This document shows, one piece after another, positions 50,038-61,100 of a DNA stretch of 64,000 nucleotides. The translations under genes and the position numbers were made by a program. Every line of letters begins with the position of its first letter. Positions within the stretch are counted from its first letter, which is position 1. Under the pieces are notes generated by a model that saw nothing but the letters and a program-made list of their open reading frames with translations, was not told the origin of the DNA and ran no database searches. Source of the DNA: an uncultured Brachybacterium sp. (GTDB taxonomy: Bacteria > Actinomycetota > Actinomycetes > Actinomycetales > Dermabacteraceae); assembly GCF_947500705.1 (NCBI RefSeq), contig NZ_CANMSY010000009.1, positions 1 to 64,000 on the forward strand, given 5' to 3'.

Positions 50038-50973
50038 CTACCGATCCCGGCGGCGGGGGTGCACCGCTCCTCGGCCCGGCCCTCGCCCGGGCATCGTCGC
50101 CGGGGCACCCGACCCCGCCTGGCACCGCGGGCAGAACCACAGCACCCGCGGCTCCGTCCCCTCCAGCTGCGGCTCGGCGAGCTCGCCGCGCTGGATCCGG
50201 GTGCGGCAGCGCCGGCACTGCTTCCCACCTCGCCCATAGACCCACAGGTCCCCGTCCCGGCCCAGCATCCCGCCGGTGGTGACCCGCACCGAACGGTCCT
50301 GGTTCAGCACCAGCAGCCGACGCGCGAGATCGACGAGTTCCCCGAGGTCGCCGGCGGCACGGCTCGGCGCGGCGGGGTGGATGCGGCGCAGGAAGCACAG
50401 CTCGCTGCGGTAGACATTGCCGATCCCGGCGAGGTTGCGCTGATCGAGCAGCCCGAGCCCGATCGGACGATCAGGGTCCGCAGCCAGGTTCTCGATGGCG
50501 CGGTCGCGCAGTCCTGCGTCCTCGTCCCATCTCGGATCCAACAGGTCCGGGCCGAGATGGCCCACGAGCGAATCCTCGTCGGCCGTGCGCACCAGGCGCA
50601 CCTGCTTGACGTCGTAGGCGATCGCTCGGGCCTCGCGCCCGTCCTCGTGCCGGGCGGTGAGGAGCACGCGGATCGTCTCGGCGGGGCGCGGGCCGGCGCT
50701 GGTGTCGCTCGAGCGCAGCGCCTTCCCGTTCACGTGCCAGATGCCGTCCATCATGAGGTGGGTGTGCAGGGTCAGCGGCGCCGGTCCCGGGCCCGGAGGC
50801 AGCAGTCGCATCAGCAGATGCTTGCCGCGCGGGCGCACCTCGGCCACGCGCCAACCGACGAGGTCGGCGGTGGCGGCGCGGGGCACCCGCAGATCACAGG
50901 CCGTCAGGACCGCCCCGGCGAGGGCGTCCTGCAGGATCCGGCACTGCCGGGCGACGGTATCTCCCTCGGGCAT
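50038..50973 (-). CDS. Endonuclease VIII-type DNA glycosylase (Nei2-like)
   Basis: This 311-residue Fpg/Nei enzyme begins MPEGDTV, where Pro and Glu form the catalytic N-terminus. Near residue 50 is a Lys (RGKHLLMRL). The H2TH segment contains LLDQRNLAGIGNVYRSE, and a C-terminal zinc finger is formed by CRRCRTRI and CPRC. It removes oxidised bases and cuts at abasic sites. The ATG overlaps the lhr stop by one base (TGATG), so the two are coupled; the Lhr-Nei2 pair is a known actinobacterial repair arrangement. Confidence 0.93.
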   Translation of the reverse strand: MPEGDTVARQCRILQDALAGAVLTACDLRVPRAATADLVGWRVAEVRPRGKHLLMRLLPPGPGPAPLTLHTHLMMDGIWHVNGKALRSSDTSAGPRPAETIRVLLTARHEDGREARAIAYDVKQVRLVRTADEDSLVGHLGPDLLDPRWDEDAGLRDRAIENLAADPDRPIGLGLLDQRNLAGIGNVYRSELCFLRRIHPAAPSRAAGDLGELVDLARRLLVLNQDRSVRVTTGGMLGRDGDLWVYGRGGKQCRRCRTRIQRGELAEPQLEGTEPRVLWFCPRCQAGSGAPATMPGRGPGRGAVHPRRRDR

Positions 50974-53900
50974 CAGCGGTCTCCGGCACGCAGGCGGATC
51001 GATCTCGGCGAGCGGTAGCAGCCGGCGTCCACCAGCGCCGCGCCGATGGCCCTCACCGGCGCTGCATCGATCGGGTGCCCGTTGATCCGTTCGATCCGCA
51101 GCTGGGGGAGGCGGGCATCCTCGGCGATCGCGCGCACCAGCTGCGCGGCGATCTCCGCAGTCGCGGGCTCGCCCGCCCACCACAGCAGGTGCTTGGCGCC
51201 CTTGTCGACCACGGCGGCGACGTGTCCGCCGGTGAGCAGGACCAGCGCTCCGGCGCGGCGTGCGGGCCGGACCGTCTTCCCCTCGGGCGGCGGGATCGTC
51301 AGCTCGGGCCAGGGGAGCGCCGCGCCGTAGGGGTTCGCCGGGTCGGTCGCGGCGAGCGCCACGGTGGAGGCGTCGACCGACGGACCGCTCGTGGCCTCCC
51401 CGGTGTACTGGATCGCGGCGGCCTGGGCGGCGTCCGCCTCGCGCTCTCCGTCCCGCAGCCGGTCCACCGCCTCGACCGGCGCGAACTGGGAAGCACCCAG
51501 ACCGTCGACGAAGTAGCCGCGCCGGCAGGTGCCGTTCTCCTCGAGCACCGAGAGGACGCGATAGACCGCGGCGAAGCTGCCGGGGACGTCCTCGACGTCC
51601 ATCGCTCCGCGGGTCACGACCCCGTGCCGGTCCAGCAGCAGGGTCGCCAGCGCCGCCGCTCGAGCCGCAGGATCCACCTGCTCCACCCGCACCGCGGACC
51701 AGCGCCCGGCACCGACCGGTCCGGTCGCGAGCTCCGAGAGGGAGGAGACGCCCTGGCGCATCATCGCGGCCGAGAGCCGCCCCGCTCCCCGCCGGGTCAG
51801 CGGCCGGGAGCGCGCCGCAGCAGCTCGTCCCGTGCCTCTGCCCGAGCGCGCCGAGGCCGGCCCGTGGCCGTAGCTGCGCAGCGCCTCGAAGGAGTCGTTG
51901 GTGATCAATGCCTGGAAGGCGAGGTCCCAGAGGGCCTCCTGCACCTCCGGTGGAGCCACGGCCTCGCCGTCCTCCGCGAGCGCAGTGAGGATCTCCCCAT
52001 GCCTCAGGGCACCGGGAGTACCGCGCAGCAGGTCCAGCACCCGGCTGGCAGCAGACCCGTCCTGCAGTCCCGCAGCGCTCTCCTCCAGCTCGGCGGCGTC
52101 GAGCCCCAGCGGCAGGGCCTCGGCGAGGTGGAGCCGGATCCAGCCGTCGTCGGCGCCGAGTCGGCCGTGACCGGTCCACACCAGCTCCCCGGCGGCGAAC
52201 GCGGCATCCAGCAGCGCTGGATCCACCTCCGGCATCCTCGCCGGCAGCACCTGGGATTCCCAGGCCGACAGCGGCAGTGACACCCCCGTGAGCTGGTCGA
52301 TCACCGACAGCAGCCCGTCACGCCCGCGCCAGGCGGCGCTGTCTCGTCGGCCCTCTGCGCGGCGTCCTGCCAGGTGCTGCCACTGGCCGAGGAACCGCGC
52401 GTAGACCGGGCCCGGCACCGGGGCGATATCCCGCCGTGAGGCGGCGAGGCTCGCCCGGCGGATGCGCCGCAGCACCTCCGCATCCACCCACTCCTCGCCC
52501 TCACGCCCCGGCGTGAACTCGCCCTGCTGCAGCGTCCGCTCGGCGGTGAGCTGCTCGAGCGCGCCGCGTGCCACGCCCGGCGCGAGGCCGAAGGCGTCCA
52601 CCGGAGCTGTCGCGGGGAACGGTCCTCGGCTCCGGGCCCAGCGGGAGAGCAGCTGCGCGACGGCACGGTCCACGGGGGCGAGATGCGCGTCCGGGATGCC
52701 TGGAGGCAGGGCGGTGCCCAGCGCGTCGCGCAGCAGGCCGGCGTCCTCGATCGCGGCGAGATGCTCGTGCCCGGCCAGGCGCACCGCGATCACCCGACGT
52801 GACGCCAGCAGGCTCTCCAGCTCCTGGGGCAGGTCGACGCCCTCGGCACTGCGGGCAGCAAGCTCCTCCCGGGTGAGCGGGCCGAGCCGGCGCAGGGCGT
52901 CAGCGATCTGCTCGGCCCCGCGCAGCGCCCGCTGCTCCGTGAGCCCCTGCAGGCTCTGCTGCACCTCGGCGATCACCTCGGCATCCAGCAGCTCGCGCAG
53001 GCTCACCGAGCCCAGCAGCTCGGCGAGCAGCGACTGATCCAGCGCCAGCGCGGCGGTGCGCCGCTCCGCGAGCGGGGCATCGACGTCATAGATGAACTGG
53101 GCGAGATACCCGAACAGCAGGGAGCGCGCGAAAGGAGACGGCGCCGGAGTCTCGACCTCCCGCACCTCGACGCGTCGGCGCCCGATCTGGGCCATCAGCT
53201 CCACCAGCGCGGGCAGGTCGTAGACATCCTGCAGGCATTCGCGAGCGGCCTCGAGCATGATCGGGAAGTCGGGATAGGGGCGGGCCACCTCGAGCAGGTG
53301 CGCGGAGCGCTGGCGCTGCTGCCACAGCGGCGCCCGCTGGTGCGGATCGCGCCTGGGCAGCAGCAGCGCGCGCGCGGCGCACTCGCGGAACCGGGCCGCG
53401 AACAGCGCGGAGGAGCCGACGAGCCGCCGCACCTCCTCCTCGATCTCCTCGGGCGTGAAGACGAACAGATCCGCCCCGGGAGGCTCCTCGCCGTGGGGGA
53501 TGCGCAGCACGATGCCGTCGTCGGCCGCCATCACCTGGCCGTCCAGGCCGTACCGCTCCTCCACCCGGGCCCCGACGGCGAGCGCCCACGGGCCGGTGAT
53601 CCGCTGCCCGTAGGCGCAGTGCAGCACCACCCGCCAGTCACCGAGCTCGTCGAGGAAGCGCTCGACCACCATCTGCTGCGGGCCGGGCACCGCGCCGGTG
53701 ACCTGCTGCTGCTCGGCCAGATGGTCCAGCAGCACGGTGCGCGCGTTCTCGTCGAGCCCGAGTCCGGCGAGGCGAGCGGTGGCGTCGGCACGGTCGGCGG
53801 TGGCGAGCTCCGCCTGAACGGTGGCGATCGCCCGCCCCAGGCTTGCCGGGCGCCCGTCCCCGTCACCGTGCCAGAACGGGATCCGCCCGCTCATCCCGAA

Positions 53901-55712
53901 GGCGGGGGAGACGGTGACACGGGAGGCGGTGATCTCCTCGATCCGCCAGCTGCTGGTGCCCAGCGTGATCACGTCTCCGCGGCGGGACTCGTAGACCATC
54001 TCCTCGTCCAGCTCGCCCACTCGCCGCGGTTGGGAGTCGTCCTCGCTCGCGACCAGATGCACCGGGTACAGGCCACGGTCCGGGATGGTGCCGCCGCTGG
54101 TGACAGCGAGGCGCTGAGCCCCCGGTCGACCCGTGAGCAGGCCGGTCTCGTGATCGTGCACCAGTCGCGGCCGCAGCTCGGAGAAGGCGGTGGACGGATA
54201 TCGCCCGGCGAGCAGATCGATCGTCTGGTCGAACGCGGAGCGGGGCAGAGCCCGGTAGGGATGCGCGGAGCGGACGAGATCGAACCAGTCATCGACCTGC
54301 AGATCGTCCATCGCGGCCGCCGAGACGGTGTGCTGGGCGAGCACGTCCAGCGCATTGCGCGGCACGGTCAGCGGTTCGATCCGGCCCGCCACCGCCTCCT
54401 GCACCGCGACCGCGCTGCGCAGCACATCTGCGGCGTGCAGCGGATGCAGGGAGCCGTGCGAGATGGCGCCGACGTCATGGCCGGCGCGCCCCACCCGCTG
54501 CAGCAGGCTCGAGACCGACATCGGTGCGGCGACCTGCAGCACCAGGTCCACGGCGCCCATGTCGATCCCCAGCTCGAGCGAAGAGGTCGCCACGACGCAC
54601 CGCAGCGTCCCGGACTTCAGCTGCTCCTCGATCCCGGCACGGACCTCCTTGGACATCGAGCCGTGATGGGCGCGCGCGATGTCCTCGGGCTCAGCGTCAG
54701 CCTCCGTCGTCTCGACGTCGGACGGGGCGAGGGCAGCCAGTCGCCGTGCGTGCAGTCGATTGAGCTTGCCGGTGAGCCGTTCGGCCTGGCTGCGGGAGTT
54801 CGTGAAGACGATCGTCGAGCGGTGCGCGAGGACCTTCTCCAGCACGGCCCGTTCGACATGCGGCCAGATGGTGCCGGAGACGTCTTCGTCATCGACCGCA
54901 TCGGTGGGCGGTTCGATCGCCTGCAGATCCGGCACCGGGAGCGTCACGGTGATGTCCCAGCTCTTGGTCGACTCCGGTTTCACCACCGTCACCGTGCGGG
55001 AACGGCCGGAACCGGTGAGGAAGTCGGCGACCTCCTGGACCGGTTCGACTGTCGCCGAGAGCCCGATCCGCTGTGCCGGTGCCTCGAGCAGCGCATCGAG
55101 CCGGGCCAGCGACAGCGCCAGATGCACCCCGCGCTTCGTCCCTGCGACGGCGTGCACCTCGTCCAGGATCACGGTGTCCACGCTGCGGAGCGTCTCGCGC
55201 GCCTGGGAGGTGAGCATCAGGAACAGCGACTCGGGGGTGGTGATGAGGATGTCCGGGGGATGCGAGATCAGGCGCCGCCGCTCAGCTGCCGGGGTGTCAC
55301 CGGTGCGCACGCCCACGGTGAGCGGGATCCGCGGCGTCCCGAGGCGCTCCGCGGTCCGCGCCGTGCCCACCAGGGGCGAGGTCAGGTTCCGCTCCACATC
55401 GACCCCGAGGGCCTTCAACGGGGAGAGATACAGGACCCGGGTGGTCCTGCGCCCGGGCCGCTTCGCCCCCGTGCCCGCCCGAGCGGTCGGCTCCTCGACG
55501 GGATGGGAGGTCGCCAGGTGATCGATCGCGGTGAGGAAGGCGGCCAGGGTCTTCCCCGAGCCGGTCGGTGCCACCACCAGCGTGTCATCACCGCGCTCGA
55601 TCGCCTCCCACGCCGCCGACTGCGCAGGGGTGGGGGCATCGAAGGATTCTGCGAACCACGTCGCCGTGGCAGGGGAGAAGGACGCCGGGAGCATCTGGCG
55701 GGACAGGGCCAT
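50973..55712 (-). CDS. lhr: Lhr-type ATP-dependent DNA helicase
   Basis: This very long (about 1579-residue) superfamily 2 helicase has APTGSGKT (Walker A) near residue 50, PLKALGVD (motif Ia), LDEVHAVAGTKRG (motif II) and the motif VI-like RVGRAGHD. A large C-terminal region follows, with winged-helix and beta-barrel parts, as in mycobacterial Lhr. It translocates 3'-5' on single strands and unwinds RNA-DNA hybrids. A GTG three bases earlier (55715) is an alternative start. It forms an operon with the Nei2-like gene. Confidence 0.94.
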   Translation of the reverse strand: MALSRQMLPASFSPATATWFAESFDAPTPAQSAAWEAIERGDDTLVVAPTGSGKTLAAFLTAIDHLATSHPVEEPTARAGTGAKRPGRRTTRVLYLSPLKALGVDVERNLTSPLVGTARTAERLGTPRIPLTVGVRTGDTPAAERRRLISHPPDILITTPESLFLMLTSQARETLRSVDTVILDEVHAVAGTKRGVHLALSLARLDALLEAPAQRIGLSATVEPVQEVADFLTGSGRSRTVTVVKPESTKSWDITVTLPVPDLQAIEPPTDAVDDEDVSGTIWPHVERAVLEKVLAHRSTIVFTNSRSQAERLTGKLNRLHARRLAALAPSDVETTEADAEPEDIARAHHGSMSKEVRAGIEEQLKSGTLRCVVATSSLELGIDMGAVDLVLQVAAPMSVSSLLQRVGRAGHDVGAISHGSLHPLHAADVLRSAVAVQEAVAGRIEPLTVPRNALDVLAQHTVSAAAMDDLQVDDWFDLVRSAHPYRALPRSAFDQTIDLLAGRYPSTAFSELRPRLVHDHETGLLTGRPGAQRLAVTSGGTIPDRGLYPVHLVASEDDSQPRRVGELDEEMVYESRRGDVITLGTSSWRIEEITASRVTVSPAFGMSGRIPFWHGDGDGRPASLGRAIATVQAELATADRADATARLAGLGLDENARTVLLDHLAEQQQVTGAVPGPQQMVVERFLDELGDWRVVLHCAYGQRITGPWALAVGARVEERYGLDGQVMAADDGIVLRIPHGEEPPGADLFVFTPEEIEEEVRRLVGSSALFAARFRECAARALLLPRRDPHQRAPLWQQRQRSAHLLEVARPYPDFPIMLEAARECLQDVYDLPALVELMAQIGRRRVEVREVETPAPSPFARSLLFGYLAQFIYDVDAPLAERRTAALALDQSLLAELLGSVSLRELLDAEVIAEVQQSLQGLTEQRALRGAEQIADALRRLGPLTREELAARSAEGVDLPQELESLLASRRVIAVRLAGHEHLAAIEDAGLLRDALGTALPPGIPDAHLAPVDRAVAQLLSRWARSRGPFPATAPVDAFGLAPGVARGALEQLTAERTLQQGEFTPGREGEEWVDAEVLRRIRRASLAASRRDIAPVPGPVYARFLGQWQHLAGRRAEGRRDSAAWRGRDGLLSVIDQLTGVSLPLSAWESQVLPARMPEVDPALLDAAFAAGELVWTGHGRLGADDGWIRLHLAEALPLGLDAAELEESAAGLQDGSAASRVLDLLRGTPGALRHGEILTALAEDGEAVAPPEVQEALWDLAFQALITNDSFEALRSYGHGPASARSGRGTGRAAAARSRPLTRRGAGRLSAAMMRQGVSSLSELATGPVGAGRWSAVRVEQVDPAARAAALATLLLDRHGVVTRGAMDVEDVPGSFAAVYRVLSVLEENGTCRRGYFVDGLGASQFAPVEAVDRLRDGEREADAAQAAAIQYTGEATSGPSVDASTVALAATDPANPYGAALPWPELTIPPPEGKTVRPARRAGALVLLTGGHVAAVVDKGAKHLLWWAGEPATAEIAAQLVRAIAEDARLPQLRIERINGHPIDAAPVRAIGAALVDAGCYRSPRSIRLRAGDR

Positions 55713-55910
55713 CACCCCATTGTGGACTGCGGGGCGGACAGCTCGATCCGGAAGGGCGCTCGACGGGCCGCCCGCCGGCCGTCCTCCGGGTCCGCGTGAC
55801 CGCAGATGACCCTCGCCCTGCCAACTCGCAGTCCATCATGGCAGGATGGATGGCACGGCGGGCCCCGCATCAGCTGGCCCCGCGCACCACACGACGAAGG
55901 GATGATCCAC

Positions 55911-56540
55911 ATGGCTGACTACACGCTTCCTGATCTCGATTACGACTATGGCGCGCTGGACCCCTCGATCTCCGGCAGGATCATGGAGCTGCACCACTCC
56001 AAGCACCACGCGACCTATGTCAAGGGCGCGAACACGGCGCTGGAGAAGCTCGCTGCGGCTCGTGAGGCGAATGATTTCGGGACGGTGAACCAGTTCTCCA
56101 AGGACCTCGCGTTCAACCTCGGTGGTCACACGAACCACTCGATCTTCTGGAAGAACCTCTCGCCGGAAGGTGGCGACAAGCCCACCGGTGAGCTCGCGGC
56201 GGCGATCGATGAGTTCTTCGGTTCGTTCGATGGTTTCCGTGCACATTTCACGGCGGCGGCGCTGGGCATCCAGGGCTCGGGCTGGGCTGTGCTCGCGTAT
56301 GAGCCCCTCGGTGGGAAGCTCGTGATCGAGCAGTTCTACGATCAGCAGAACGGTGTGCCGGTCGCGACGATCCCGCTGTTCCAGCTGGATATGTGGGAGC
56401 ACGCCTTCTACCTGGACTACCAGAACGTGAAGGCTGACTACGTCAAGGCGATCTGGAACATCGTGAACTGGGCGGATGTCCAGGCACGGTTCGTGAACGC
56501 GACGAGCAACGCCTCCGGCCTGGTCATCCCCACGGCCTGA
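55911..56540 (+). CDS. sodA: Superoxide dismutase (Mn/Fe type)
   Basis: This 209-residue enzyme has the metal ligands visible: His in [12 protein letters not shown], His in [11 protein letters not shown], then Asp and His in [11 protein letters not shown]. The [12 protein letters not shown] segment is also family-specific. The metal (Mn or Fe) cannot be decided. GAAGGGA precedes the ATG at 55911. A strong terminator lies 45 bases downstream. It protects the cytoplasm from superoxide. Confidence 0.96.
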   Translation: MADYTLPDLDYDYGALDPSISGRIMELHHSKHHATYVKGANTALEKLAAAREANDFGTVNQFSKDLAFNLGGHTNHSIFWKNLSPEGGDKPTGELAAAIDEFFGSFDGFRAHFTAAALGIQGSGWAVLAYEPLGGKLVIEQFYDQQNGVPVATIPLFQLDMWEHAFYLDYQNVKADYVKAIWNIVNWADVQARFVNATSNASGLVIPTA

Positions 56541-56585
56541 ACCACCCCGCAGCACGGACCCTCACCGGCCCGTGCTCCGCGATGA

Positions 56586-56621
56586 CAGCGGCCGGTCCCT
56601 CCGCGGAGGGGCCGGCCGCTG
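56586..56621 (+). terminator. Terminator of sodA
   Basis: A long, nearly perfect hairpin with nested GC arms (AGCGGCCGG at one end, CCGGCCGCT at the other, and CCCTCCGCGGAGGG in the middle) follows sodA. Confidence 0.8.
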
Positions 56622-56938
56622 CGCTGTCCGCACTCTCACCACCCGCGCCCACACGCGGAGAGGCCGCACCCCGCGCGCCCACACCCCGCGCGCCCACACC
56701 CCGCGCGCCCACGCGCCAAGAGGCCGCACCTGCAGCGTCACGCGACGACGCCGCACGCCGCGCGATTCCGCCGCGCCATCACGCCGCGCGACCACGCAGC
56801 GCGACCGTTCCTCCACAGACCCCCGTCATCCACAGGAATCGCTCCGCTCTGGAATCGACGGCGCACGACCGTGACGCTGAGGTCATCGGCAGGGAGCCGA
56901 GGCCGGGAAAGCCCCGGCACCTGAGGAAGGACACCGCC
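56622..56938. other. GC-rich gap between sodA and ssb
   Basis: About 317 bases without a supported gene; frames through it are arginine/proline-rich noise. It holds a 15-bp tandem repeat (56667-56711) and the ssb upstream region. Confidence 0.6.
56667..56711. repeat. 15-bp perfect tandem triplication
   Basis: CACCCCGCGCGCCCA occurs three times head to tail at 56667, 56682 and 56697; a degenerate further unit follows. It lies in the gap upstream of ssb. Confidence 0.9.
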
Positions 56939-57442
56939 ATGCGGGATATCCAGACCACCATCATGGGCAACGCCACCGCCGACCCCACCGCACATCCGCA
57001 GGACGACGGGTCCGTCACCGCCAAGGTGCGGGTCGCGGTCACCGGTCGTTACTACAACTCGTCCGCGCAGGACTTCAGCGACCGCAAGACGGAGTTCGTC
57101 ACCGTGTTCGCGCGGAAGGGCCTGGCACGCAACCTGCTCGCCTCGGTGCACAAGGGCCAGCCGCTCATCGTCACCGGTCGACTGAACACCTCCGAGTGGA
57201 CCGGCGAGGACAACACCGCCCGTCATTCGCTGAACATCCAGGCCGAGTCCATCGGTCACGATCTCTCCTACGGCACCACCAGCTTCCTCCGCCCGCTGAG
57301 GTCGGTGGACGTGCCGAACGTCGATCCCGATACCGGGGAGATCATGCCCTCCGGAACGGCGGCAGGCGCCGAGGAGTCGTCGGTGGACGATGAGAGCGTG
57401 GAGGAGGAGTCGACCGAGGGCTCCTACGAGCCGGCCTTCTGA
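56939..57442 (+). CDS. ssb: Single-stranded DNA-binding protein
   Basis: This 167-residue protein has an OB fold (TTIMGNATADPT; VRVAVTGRYYN; TEFVTVFARKGLARNLLASVHKGQPLIVTGRL; WTGEDNTARHSLNIQAESIGHDL) and an acidic tail ending EPAF. The tail lacks the classical DDDIPF end, so this is probably an accessory SsbB-like copy rather than the main replication SSB. The ATG at 56939 matches the family start. It lies 19 bases before the convergent PPA1309 gene end. Confidence 0.9.
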   Translation: MRDIQTTIMGNATADPTAHPQDDGSVTAKVRVAVTGRYYNSSAQDFSDRKTEFVTVFARKGLARNLLASVHKGQPLIVTGRLNTSEWTGEDNTARHSLNIQAESIGHDLSYGTTSFLRPLRSVDVPNVDPDTGEIMPSGTAAGAEESSVDDESVEEESTEGSYEPAF

Positions 57443-57461
57443 ACCAGCCCGTCCGCCAGCG

Positions 57462-57998
57462 TCAGTCGGTGGCCTGCAGGGTCTGGACGAGAGCCTGGGA
57501 GATCTCCGGCAGCAGCGCGGCGCCGAGGACGTAGTCGTCCTTGTCGCTGCGCTGCACCGCCGACCATGTGGTGCCGTCGGCCAGCGCAGCCACCACCACC
57601 CGCAGGGAGCTGCCGCTGGGCAGCTTCTGGTCGTCCTCGCCATCGCGCGCACTCCACGCGGACGGTGCGAGGTCGCAGACGATCGCCCCGCCCGCTGCGA
57701 GATCCGGCCACTGCGCCGACTCGAGCAGGGTGAGCGGATCAGCTGCGGCAGGGGTGGAGCCGTCGTCGAGATCGATCGGTGTGAGCTGGAGATCGTCAGG
57801 CGCGCCGCCATCATCGCCCGCTGCACCGAGCAGGGCGGCGAGCGAGGGCGAAGCCGCCATCAGCTCCGCGCTGCGAGCCAGGGCGAACAAGCGCGGGGCG
57901 GGCAGAACGCTGCCCTCGACGTGGCGGGCGACCTCGAGAACTGCGGCGGCGAGGGCAGCCGTGGAGGCGTCAAGTGGGTCCGGGGCCGGAGTCGTCAT
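57462..57998 (-). CDS. PPA1309-family protein
   Basis: This 178-residue protein begins with an Ala-rich helix and has the family-like segments VEGSVLPAPRLFALARSAEL and VVVAALADGTTWSAVQRSDKDDYVLGAALLPE. The family is restricted to actinobacteria and its genes usually lie beside UPF0182, as here (divergent, 156 bases apart). Function unknown. Confidence 0.85.
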   Translation of the reverse strand: MTTPAPDPLDASTAALAAAVLEVARHVEGSVLPAPRLFALARSAELMAASPSLAALLGAAGDDGGAPDDLQLTPIDLDDGSTPAAADPLTLLESAQWPDLAAGGAIVCDLAPSAWSARDGEDDQKLPSGSSLRVVVAALADGTTWSAVQRSDKDDYVLGAALLPEISQALVQTLQATD

Positions 57999-58154
57999 CG
58001 GATCGAGAGGTCCCTCACAGGTTCGGCCTGACAGAATGGGTGCACCGTCGCGTCTCGCGGCGGCACCACACTGTACCCGGATACCGGAGTCTCGTTCCCT
58101 GTGCGACAGGCGACGTGATCACGGGCTCCGGCACCGAGGCACCCGAGGTTATCT

Positions 58155-61100
58155 GTGAGTTTCTCCGCCCCGTTCGGCGACATGCCGCGGCCGCGCCCAC
58201 GACCGGCCCCCGACGCGAGTGCTGGGGGATCCCGGCGGATCTCGCCACTGGCGATCACCATCGGCATCCTTGTGCTGCTGATCATCCTGCTGGTCGTCGC
58301 GTCCGAGATCTGGACCAAGTACCTCTGGATGGACCAGCTCGAGTTCACCGACGTGCTCATGACGCGCTGGTTCACCCAGGCGCTCCTGTTCCTGGCCGGC
58401 TTCGTCGTGTTCGCCGTGCCGCTGTTCCTCAGCCTTCGTCTGGCCTACACCCAGCGCCCCGTGTACCCGCCGGTCACGCGTGAGCAGGAGGCGCTCGAGC
58501 AGTTCCGAGCCGCTGTGGATCCGCTGCGCCGCGGACTCACCTACGGCGCGCCGGTCGTGATCGGTGCCTTCGGTGGACTGGCCCTGTCGCGGGCTTGGAA
58601 GGACGTGCAGCTGTTCCTGCATCCGCAGGACTTCGGCCAGGTCGATCCGATCTTCGAGAACGACATCTCGTTCTACGTCTTCACCCTGCCGCTGATCGAC
58701 CTGCTGATCTCCTTCGGGCAGTTCGTGCTGCTGGTCTCGATCGTCGGCGCCGTGATCGGTCACTTCATCTACGGCGGTGTCAGCTGGGGCCAGGACAGCG
58801 GGCTCCAGGTCACCCGTTCCGCCCGCCGCCACCTCGGAATACTGGCCACGATCTATGTGCTGCTGCTCGGTGCCGGTCACTGGTTCCAGCGCTATGACCT
58901 GCTCACTGCGGTCCACACGCGCTTCGAAGGCGCGTCCTACGCTGACCACAACGCGATCCTGCCCGCTCAGACGATCCTCGCGATCGCCTCGATCGTGGTC
59001 GCGGCGATGTTCGTGGTGTGGATCTTCCGCTCCGACTGGCGGATCCCCGCGATCGGTGCGGGCCTGATGATCCTCTCCACCCTGGTGGTCGGGAACCTCT
59101 ACCCGTGGGCCATCCAGCAGTTCCAGGTCCAGCCCAACGAGCGTGCGCTCGAGCAGCCGTACATCCAGAACAACATCGACGCCACCCGCACCGCGTTCGA
59201 CCTCGATGACGTCAACGAGGTGCCGTACACGGCCACCACCGACGCCGAGCCGGGCGCCCTGCGTGAGGACGCCTCGACCACCGCGCAGATCCGCCTGATG
59301 GATCCCAACATCATCTCGCCCACCTTCGAGCAGCGAGAGGCGAACCGTCGCTACTGGGGCTTCGATGACGTGCTCAGCGTCGATCGTTATGAGATCGACG
59401 GCGAGCTGCAGGACACCGTGATCGGTGTGCGCGAGCTGCGCCCGGACAAGTTCGGCCTGGCTGATCGCTCCTGGGTGGACCAGCACATCATCTACACCCA
59501 CGGCTACGGCACCGCCGCCGCACACGGCAACCGCCGCAACGCCGACGGCGAGCCCAGCTTCCTCCAGTCCGGCGTCCCCGGCGCCGGCGCATTCTCCGAG
59601 CACGAGGAGCGGGTCTACTTCGGTCGCCACTCCCCGGACTACTCGGTCGTCGGCGCCCCGGAGGGCAGCGAGCCCGAGGAGTTCGACTACCAGCGCGGCA
59701 GCACCGACGATGAGGAAGGCGGCGACCAGGTCTACAACACCTTCCAGGGTGATGGCGGACCGTCCGTCGGCAGCTTCTTCAACCAGCTGCTGTACGCGAT
59801 CAAGTTCCGCGACCCGAACATCCTGATCTCCAACTACCTCAACGAGGAGTCGCAGATCCTCTACGACCGTGACCCCCAGCAGAGGGTCCGTGAGGTCGCG
59901 CCGTTCCTGTCCCTGGATTCCCAGATGTATCCGGCAGTGGTCGATGACCAGCTGGTGTGGGTGATCGATGGGTACACCACCACCACGGAGTACCCGTACG
60001 CCCAGTCCGTGGACCTGGACCAGACGGTCAACGACTCCCAGACGAATCCGAACGACTCCGCGACCAACCGGGAGCGCTCGGCGAACTACATGCGCAACTC
60101 CGTCAAGGCCACCGTCAGCGCCTTCGACGGCTCGGTGACCCTGTACACCTGGGACACGGAGGACCCGATCCTCAAGGCGTGGGCCGAGGTGTTCCCCGAG
60201 GCTCTGCAGCCGGCCTCGGAGATCAGCGGCGAGATGATGTCGCACCTGCGCTATCCCGCTGACTACTTCAAGGCCCAGCGCGACATCCTGGCGACGTACC
60301 ACGTCACCGATGCGGATGACTTCTTCACCCAGCAGGACTTCTGGCAGGTGCCCCCGGATCCGACGGTCCCGGCACCGACCAACCCCGACGGCACCACGGG
60401 CCAGCAGGCCCCGCAGCCGCCGATGTACCTGACGATGCAGATGCCCGACGCGGAATCCCCGCGCTTCATGCTCTCCTCGAGCTTCATCCCCTCCGAGGGG
60501 CAGAACGTCCTCACCGGTTATCTGGCGGTCGATTCGGAGACCGGGAACACCGAGGGAAACCCGGCGGACTCCTTCGGTGACATGACGCTGCTGGTGCTCC
60601 CGTCGTCGAACCCCGTGAACGGCCCCGGCCAGGTGCAGGCCACCTTCAACGCGGAGCCCAACGTCTCCCAGGCGCTGAACCTGCTGAAGTCCGGAAACTC
60701 CGAGGTGCTCAACGGCAACCTGCTCACCTTGCCGGTGGGCGGCGGGCTGCTCTACGTCCAGCCCGTCTACCTGCAGTCCTCGCAGACCGGTGGCGGTACC
60801 CAGTACCCGCTGCTGCAGATGGTGCTGGTCTCCTTCGGCGAGAAGATCGGTTTCGCTCCGACGCTCGACGAAGCCCTGGACCTGGTCTTCGGCGGCGACT
60901 CAGGCGCCGACGCCGGCGATGCCGAGGTCGTCGACCCCGATGCGCCCTCCGGCACGGCCGACGCCGTGACAGATCCTGGCGCGGCGGACGAAGGAGAGGA
61001 GGCGCCGGCTGACGGTGAGGAGGGGCAGCAGGCCCCGCCGCCCGCCGCCGGGTCCCCCGAGGAGCGTCTCGACCAGGCGCTCACGGACATGGACACCGCG

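Noticed and set aside
53298-55799. An 833-codon plus-strand frame opposite lhr
   Set aside because: It is an antisense shadow of the helicase, with no motif.
58149-60302. A 717-codon minus-strand frame opposite UPF0182
   Set aside because: It is the antisense shadow of a strongly supported gene; its His/Asp/Val-rich composition mirrors GC-rich codon bias.
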